Shown piece after piece: positions 58,622 to 64,000 of a DNA stretch of 64,000 nt; the first letter of the stretch is position 1, and each line of letters opens with the position of its first letter. The notes under the pieces are model-generated. The model was not told the origin of the DNA. It saw only the letters and a program-made list of their open reading frames with translations, and made no database searches. The DNA is from Flavobacterium sp. 1 (GTDB lineage Bacteria > Bacteroidota > Bacteroidia > Flavobacteriales > Flavobacteriaceae): assembly GCF_002797935.1 (NCBI RefSeq), contig NZ_PGER01000001.1:2108001-2172000 (forward strand). The letters run 5' to 3'. The position numbers and the translations under genes were made by a program.

Positions 58622-61600
58622 ATGAATTATAAAAATACATTTAAAATAAAATTACTCAGTTTTTTTCTATTTTATTTAAACATAATTACATCTCAAAATT
58701 TTGAAAAAGTATTATATACTGAAAATTTAAAAGGTGGCTATAATGGTTTTTCAACATTTGTTGATTATAATAAAGATGGTTTATTAGACATTTTTGTAAC
58801 AGGAGTTGATTTTGGCAGTAATGGAGATTTCAGTCATGCTATTTTTTATAAAAACAATGGAGATAAAACATTTACAGAAAGCGCAATAAAAAATATTCCC
58901 AGAGCAATTTACGGCGATTGTTCGTGGGGTGATTTTGACAATAATGGGACTTTAGATTTGATTTATTCCGGTACAACTAGTGGTTTTGCAGAATATAACA
59001 TAACAAAGATTTACAAAAATATTAATAACGGTTGTGAATTTGTAGAAATTCCTACTTCAATCCCTGCAATATTCAATGGCACCGTTGAATGGGTTGATGT
59101 AAATAATGATGGTTTATTAGATGTTTTTTATCAAGGCCTAAATAAGAAAGAAGAATATGATTCTGGAGTTTTTAAAAACAATGGAAATGAAACATTTACA
59201 AAAATTGAAAATACAAGTTTCTATATTATTAATGGAGCTAGAGCAAATTTTCAACACAATAGGGCTCAATGGGCAGATTTTGATGGAGATGGTTTAAAAG
59301 ACATTATTACTGCTTCTTCAACAAAAACCGAACGGGAATTTGCTATATATAAAAATTTAGGGAATTTTAAATTTGAAAAAATAAACTTTACTCTTCCTCA
59401 ATTGAGCTATGTTAGTATGGATGTAGGGGATATAAATAATGATGGGCTAATAGATTTCGTTTTTACTGGAAGTTCAAAATTTGATTTGATGAGTGGAGAT
59501 CCAGGAACTAAACTCTATTTTTATGTCAATAAAGGAAATATGAATTTTAACAATTCATTTACCATGAATAATGATGGTGCCTTTTTATCAAAAATAAGAC
59601 TAGGAGATTTTGATAATGATGGTTTTTTAGATCTCATTAACTATGGTACAGGTCTTTCTTGGAGAAATACAAAATTTTATTTAAATAATAAAAGCGGTCA
59701 GTTCTCTGAAATAAACAAATCATTCCCAGATTGTTACTTCGGTGGAGTAGATTTTGGAGATTATGATAATGACAAAGATTTAGATATACTTTATTATGGC
59801 AGAATCGAAAATCCAAGAGATGATGAAGTTACTTATGTTTATGAGAATAAAACTTTAAACATTGAACTTCCAACTGAGATTCTTTTCGATAAAGGATGTG
59901 ACTGTAATTTACAAGGAGATTTTTCGTTAAACAATTCAGTGGATAATGTAAAATGGGACTTTAACGATCCTGCTACTGGAACATCAAATGAGTCTGTTTC
60001 ACTCAGACCAAAACACACTTTTTCAAAAAGAGGAACATATATAATTTCTGCAACATATACGAAAGGAGCAAAAACTGAAACTCTTAATAAAACCATTTCT
60101 ATATTTGGCTTACCCGAAGTAACTCAACCCGCAGATGTTTCAACTTGTAATGTGAATGAGGAATTTAATTTTCATACTATTAAAGACAATGAAATACTTA
60201 AAAATTTATCACCTTTAGATTATGAAATAAACTATTACTTATCACAAACCGATGCTGATAACAACACAAATAAATTATCAGATGTATACAAAATTCAAAA
60301 GGTAAAGGAAACTATTTATGTCAGAATCCAAAACAAAGAAAAATCAAATTGCTATGTAGTTAAAAAATTTGAAATAAATGTTTTGGCTTCCCCAATAGCA
60401 AATGCTATTGATGATATTTATGTTTGTGATTCTGACAATGATGGATTTTCATTATTTAATCTTAACAATGTTGAAAATATAATTATTGGAAATCAAATAA
60501 ACGTTAAAATTGATTACTATGACAGCAAAAACAATCTACTGACAACTCCATTATCCAATAATTACAAAAACACAATTAAAGACAAAGATTATATTATCGC
60601 TAAAATTACAAATACAGCTACCAATTGTTTTATTGAAACAAAAATAAATTTAATTGCTAGCCCTTTGCCAATTGCCAATAATTTAGATGTTTTAGTTGGT
60701 TGTGATGATAACAATGATGGGATTTCAGAATATTTTGACACTTCCTTAGTAGAAAAAAATGTTTTAGCTGGTCAAATGGATATGAAAGTCTCTTATTATG
60801 ACAACCTAGGAAATGAAATAATATACCCTTTGGCTAATCCATTTACAAATACAACAATTGGAAGCCAAAATATAATTATACGAGTAACAAATCTTAAAAC
60901 TAATTGTTCATCTGAAACAATACTAGTACTTAAAACATCTTCAAAGCCAATAATTAGCAAACCAAAAACCATATTTGCATGTGAGGAAGAAAAAGGATTT
61001 GGAAATTTTAACACCGAAACAATCGAATCTCAGCTAATAGGAAATCAATCTGGTTTGAAAGTTTTATATAAAGATGTAAATGGAGTTATATTACCCAGCC
61101 CTTTGCCAAAATATTTCAAAAATACTATCGCTGACCACCAAACTATTTTTGTCAGAGTTGAAAACAGTCTAAATCCTTTATGTTTCTCAGAAACAAGTTT
61201 TGATTTGACAGTCAATAAATTGCCAGTAGTAAATTTGCAAAATAAGTATGTTATATGTGGTTTAGATTCTCATTTATTTATTTCTGTTGATTCCAATTTT
61301 GATTCATATCAATGGAAATTTGAAGATGGAACAATTATTTCAACTTCTAATGAAGCTAAGCTTATTAAGGACGGTAATTATAACTTGAGAATTTCAAAAA
61401 GTGAAAATGGAATAATGTGTGAAAATAATTTCCCTTTTAGTTTAATAAGATCAAAATTACCCACCATAGAAAATGTAGTTTATGATGAATTTGGGAGTAA
61501 TAGTGTTGAAATAAAAGCATCGGGAGATGGTGTTTTTGAATATTCTATTGATAGCATTAATTATCAGGACAGTAATATTTTTAATAATATTTCAGGGGGA

Positions 61601-61924
61601 GATTATGTTGCACATGTAAAAGATAAAGGAGGCTGTGGTGAAGATAATGAGGAAATAACATTGCTTAACTATCCAAAATTTGTAACTCCAAATGATGATG
61701 GTTATAATGATTATTGGCAAATTAAAGGAATCGATAAATATCCAAAAGCTAAGATTTATATTTATGACAGATATGGAAAGTTACTTAAGCAATTAGATCC
61801 TAAAGAAATAGGATGGGATGGAAAATATAATCAGCAAAATTTAATTTCTGATGATTATTGGTTCACTGTAAATTTAGGAAATCAAAACAGAGTTTTTAAA
61901 GGACACTTTTCATTAAAAAGATAG
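58622..61924 (+). CDS. FG-GAP repeat surface protein with type IX (type B) sorting domain
   Basis: This is an 1100-residue exported protein and the only plus-strand gene. Residues 1-25 are a signal peptide. FG-GAP/VCBS repeats fill about 35-420, with DYNKDGLLDIFVTG, DFDNNGTLDLIYSG, DVNNDGLLDVFYQG and DFDNDGFLDLINYG, which form a calcium-binding propeller. A PKD-like domain follows at about 425-505. Then come about four units of 90-100 residues, with a cysteine-led DSDNDGFSLFNL start and an IDYYDS strand. The C-terminus (KFVTPNDDGYNDYWQIKG to the end) is the gliding-associated CHU_C/type B sorting domain. The role is adhesion or matrix binding, not proven. A signal for pectin binding was not found. 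Confidence 0.75.
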   Translation: MNYKNTFKIKLLSFFLFYLNIITSQNFEKVLYTENLKGGYNGFSTFVDYNKDGLLDIFVTGVDFGSNGDFSHAIFYKNNGDKTFTESAIKNIPRAIYGDCSWGDFDNNGTLDLIYSGTTSGFAEYNITKIYKNINNGCEFVEIPTSIPAIFNGTVEWVDVNNDGLLDVFYQGLNKKEEYDSGVFKNNGNETFTKIENTSFYIINGARANFQHNRAQWADFDGDGLKDIITASSTKTEREFAIYKNLGNFKFEKINFTLPQLSYVSMDVGDINNDGLIDFVFTGSSKFDLMSGDPGTKLYFYVNKGNMNFNNSFTMNNDGAFLSKIRLGDFDNDGFLDLINYGTGLSWRNTKFYLNNKSGQFSEINKSFPDCYFGGVDFGDYDNDKDLDILYYGRIENPRDDEVTYVYENKTLNIELPTEILFDKGCDCNLQGDFSLNNSVDNVKWDFNDPATGTSNESVSLRPKHTFSKRGTYIISATYTKGAKTETLNKTISIFGLPEVTQPADVSTCNVNEEFNFHTIKDNEILKNLSPLDYEINYYLSQTDADNNTNKLSDVYKIQKVKETIYVRIQNKEKSNCYVVKKFEINVLASPIANAIDDIYVCDSDNDGFSLFNLNNVENIIIGNQINVKIDYYDSKNNLLTTPLSNNYKNTIKDKDYIIAKITNTATNCFIETKINLIASPLPIANNLDVLVGCDDNNDGISEYFDTSLVEKNVLAGQMDMKVSYYDNLGNEIIYPLANPFTNTTIGSQNIIIRVTNLKTNCSSETILVLKTSSKPIISKPKTIFACEEEKGFGNFNTETIESQLIGNQSGLKVLYKDVNGVILPSPLPKYFKNTIADHQTIFVRVENSLNPLCFSETSFDLTVNKLPVVNLQNKYVICGLDSHLFISVDSNFDSYQWKFEDGTIISTSNEAKLIKDGNYNLRISKSENGIMCENNFPFSLIRSKLPTIENVVYDEFGSNSVEIKASGDGVFEYSIDSINYQDSNIFNNISGGDYVAHVKDKGGCGEDNEEITLLNYPKFVTPNDDGYNDYWQIKGIDKYPKAKIYIYDRYGKLLKQLDPKEIGWDGKYNQQNLISDDYWFTVNLGNQNRVFKGHFSLKR

Positions 61925-62237
61925 GAATCAATTATTTCATGGAATTCCTACTTAATGCTAATTTCTAATTTAACATTGTGAAATATTAGTTTCTAAAATC
62001 AATAAAAATCATTTAACATAAGATTAATTCCAATTAAAAATAAAATACAAACTCAAAATAATCATCCCCAATAAAGCGAATAAATCTTCACACGCTTACT
62101 GGTTTTTGGAACATTATATGGTTTTAAAAGATTTTTTAATCTGTGTTAATCCTTTAATTTGTGGACAAATAATTTTAGTTTATTTGGGTTTAAAAAGAGA
62201 CCTAACAAATTTTAAAAACCTGTTAGGTCTGATTATT
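61925..62237. repeat. Spacer with decayed repeats between convergent genes
   Basis: No gene is visible in these 313 bp. A decayed GCCACAGATT-type remnant is near 62130-62170 (TTTTTTAATCTGTGTTAATC). AGACCTAACA at 62198-62207 pairs with TGTTAGGTCT at 62221-62230, a degraded member of the 25003 family. It separates the FG-GAP gene and the mutarotase-fusion gene, whose 3' ends face each other. No T-tailed terminator was found. Confidence 0.6.
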
Positions 62238-64000
62238 TCAGTTTATTCTTTTCAAAAATATCCAGGTTTCATTTGGTTTTACACCTTCAATTCCTGTTTG
62301 ATATTTTTTCATTAAGGTGTTCCAATCGTCTACGCGTGGATTATTTTCGGTAGTTTTTGGATTCAGCTTATCTAAGCTTTCGCCTTTTGGAATACTGATA
62401 ACCAACATCAATTGTCTTCCGTTTTTGAAAACCTGCAGTTGCTGAAAATCGGCATTACAGAAACCTTTTGCAATTTCCGGCCACTTTTCAAATTGAGTGG
62501 TGTGATAATCAATATATTCTTTTTGCATTTTCTCATCTTGCACTAAATTTGCAGTCAGAACAATATTCTCCCATTCGGATGCTACTTTTACCTCTTTACA
62601 TCTTTGGAAATTCTGGAAATTATAAATTGGATTTTCGTAGATTTTAATTTCCAATGCAGGAAATGCTAAAGCCAACTTCTTTTTCGTCCTTTCCGGCTGA
62701 TTCATCAATCCGTAAATCACCAGATGATTTTCCCATTGGTACAATTCTTCGCCTACAATTCGGAAACCTTTTATGGTCGATTTGATTTTTTCGATATCCA
62801 AATCTTTTCCGATTAATTCTATCGTAACCGATTTTGGCATTTCCTGCAGTCCCCAAGCTTCATCAATGACAACTTCTTTGGTTAAATCGCTGTATGGTTT
62901 TCTGATTCCTGCATTTTCCTTGATTTTTGGATCAACAAAAGCATAATTGTCCTGCCAAACATTCCCCGCAGGACCATTATTGTTTTTCAATATTTTCTGA
63001 ATCGGAATCCAGTTATTTTTGATTGTAAAATGCTGACTTCCTTCATCGGTATACAAATACAGCCACAAAAACGGATCGTGTGCATACGGACTATTATAAA
63101 CCTTATCAATATAGTTCTCTTCTATTCTGCTGTCCGGCTGTGATGAAAGCGTATAAATTCCTGCTACATCGTGTAAATGTTTGGCATAATGATGAATTTT
63201 ATTCGCCAAAATTTTGTTGTTTCGCATTACGTTTTCGGTGGGTGTCCAACCCCAACCCATTGAAATTCCGCTGTAAGCCACATCCGAAATTTCGTTGTGT
63301 TCAATCGTCAGATTCTTTATAAAACCGGCAGCAATTCCTAGACAACCCCAATCTTCGTTTGCAACATTCGTAATCAAATTATCAGCAATCAATTCATCGG
63401 AACAAACTATTCTTTCGTCTTTTACAGTATAAGGCAAATGCGCCTCGAAGGATTCTTCTGAGAAAACGCCCAGATTGATTCCGTTTCCGCCAATGTCTTT
63501 AAATAAATTCCCTTTAACAGTATTATGATTAGTTCCTCTATGCAAATCCAAACCTGTGGAAGACAAATGCTCAAAACTACAGGATTCGAATTGGGTATTG
63601 TTCGCATAATTTACCTCAACAGCTGCTCTCGGTCTGCCTACCCATCCCTGATTTTCTAAATTCGCCTGATTAGAAGTTCCTGGAGTTTTTAATTTATAAG
63701 CATCCAGCAAATACATTCCCGCCTGCAACGGAACGTGACCTTGCTGCGAAGGACGAAGCCAATTGCTGTACTGAAACGAAATTCCTTTGAAATTAAAATG
63801 ATGTACGGGAGTATCCAAAGTTCCTTCCATTTTTACTAAATTTTCCAAAACCGGAACGGTAACTTTTGCCGAAGTTAAATCTTCCCCCGCTCTTGGAATG
63901 TAATAGATTTTACCTTTTTTTCTGTCCAAATACCATTCTCCGGGTTCGTTCAGCATTGAAATACCATTATTTAAATAGAAAGCTGAATTACCGTTGTTTT
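62238..64000 (-). CDS. GH141-like beta-helix protein fused to an L-rhamnose mutarotase-like domain (5' end outside window)
   Basis: The frame is open to 64000, reading NNGNSAFYLNNGISMLNEPGEWYLD before the first visible ATG at 63956, so the protein is incomplete at its N-terminus. The visible 586 residues begin with EPGEWYLDRKKGKIYYIPR, then a right-handed beta-helix of the GH141 style (FENCSFEHL-like turns, HNTVKGNLFKDIGGNGINLG, SGISMGWGWTP). From about 117 residues before the end (62591 to 62241) the sequence resembles RhaM: VLTANLVQDEKMQKEYIDYH, EKWPEIAKGF, DDWNTLMKKYQTG, ETWIFLKRI. GH141 members release L-fucose from RG-II. The mutarotase would change the anomer of a released deoxysugar. 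A second such half may lie just before it. Confidence 0.72.
   Translation of the reverse strand, partial: NNGNSAFYLNNGISMLNEPGEWYLDRKKGKIYYIPRAGEDLTSAKVTVPVLENLVKMEGTLDTPVHHFNFKGISFQYSNWLRPSQQGHVPLQAGMYLLDAYKLKTPGTSNQANLENQGWVGRPRAAVEVNYANNTQFESCSFEHLSSTGLDLHRGTNHNTVKGNLFKDIGGNGINLGVFSEESFEAHLPYTVKDERIVCSDELIADNLITNVANEDWGCLGIAAGFIKNLTIEHNEISDVAYSGISMGWGWTPTENVMRNNKILANKIHHYAKHLHDVAGIYTLSSQPDSRIEENYIDKVYNSPYAHDPFLWLYLYTDEGSQHFTIKNNWIPIQKILKNNNGPAGNVWQDNYAFVDPKIKENAGIRKPYSDLTKEVVIDEAWGLQEMPKSVTIELIGKDLDIEKIKSTIKGFRIVGEELYQWENHLVIYGLMNQPERTKKKLALAFPALEIKIYENPIYNFQNFQRCKEVKVASEWENIVLTANLVQDEKMQKEYIDYHTTQFEKWPEIAKGFCNADFQQLQVFKNGRQLMLVISIPKGESLDKLNPKTTENNPRVDDWNTLMKKYQTGIEGVKPNETWIFLKRIN

Overview
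The window looks like part of the chromosome of a Flavobacterium-type bacterium (Bacteroidota). The support is A+T-rich DNA, a SusC/SusD pair, lipoprotein signals, type IX secretion sorting domains at two C-termini, TAnnTTTG-type -7 promoter elements, and many intergenic palindromes of the CACGCAGATT and GCCACAGATT kind. No rRNA, tRNA, CRISPR array or insertion sequence was seen.

Almost the whole window is one very large pectin utilization locus on the minus strand, so transcription runs from high to low coordinates. The enzyme set is GH78 (three), GH106, GH95, GH127, GH2, GH28, a GH140-type apiosidase, a GH141-like beta-helix protein, PL1 (three), PL9, a GH43-type enzyme, two carbohydrate esterases, a sialidase-like propeller and several proteins of unknown activity. 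Apiosidase together with rhamnosidases, GH95, GH127, GH106, GH2 and a CE19-like esterase points to rhamnogalacturonan II (RG-II). The PL1, PL9 and GH28 enzymes would open the surrounding homogalacturonan. Assignment to RG-II is inference; most single families are read directly from the sequence.

Layout along the minus strand: (1) 64000-62238, a GH141-like protein fused to an L-rhamnose-mutarotase-like domain, 5' end outside the window. (2) 61924-58622, the only plus-strand gene, an FG-GAP and type IX surface protein. (3) 58225-56276, a duplicated promoter and gene fragment, a PL9 lyase and a terminator. (4) 56274-35003, a probable operon of GH78, two propellers, GH2, GH106, SGNH esterase, DUF5703, PL1 and GH127, closed by a strong intrinsic terminator. 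(5) 34917-2561, a second run led by susC and susD, followed by PL1, DUF3826, PL1, a DUF6298-like giant, GH140, GH28, GH43, a propeller, GH78, esterase, GH95, an all-alpha glycosidase and GH78. Two nuclease-like genes interrupt its distal part. (6) 2560-1, a sialidase-like lipoprotein, an exported TIM-barrel protein and the start of another exported protein.

The main unexplained signal is a 16-bp element, TTCAGCATAGTACAGG on the coding strand. It stands before susC, before the GH78-led operon, before the PL9 unit and, with two mismatches, before the sialidase-like gene. In three of the four it lies exactly 23 bp upstream of a -7-like octamer. It is probably the operator of the locus activator, which is not in the window. 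One of these promoters with the first codons of its gene has been copied upstream of PL9, which appears to have brought PL9 into the regulon. Two genes (the SGNH esterase and a PD-(D/E)XK-like protein) have apparent one-base frameshifts at A-runs, and the GH2 signal peptide is coded across a 7-bp tandem repeat.
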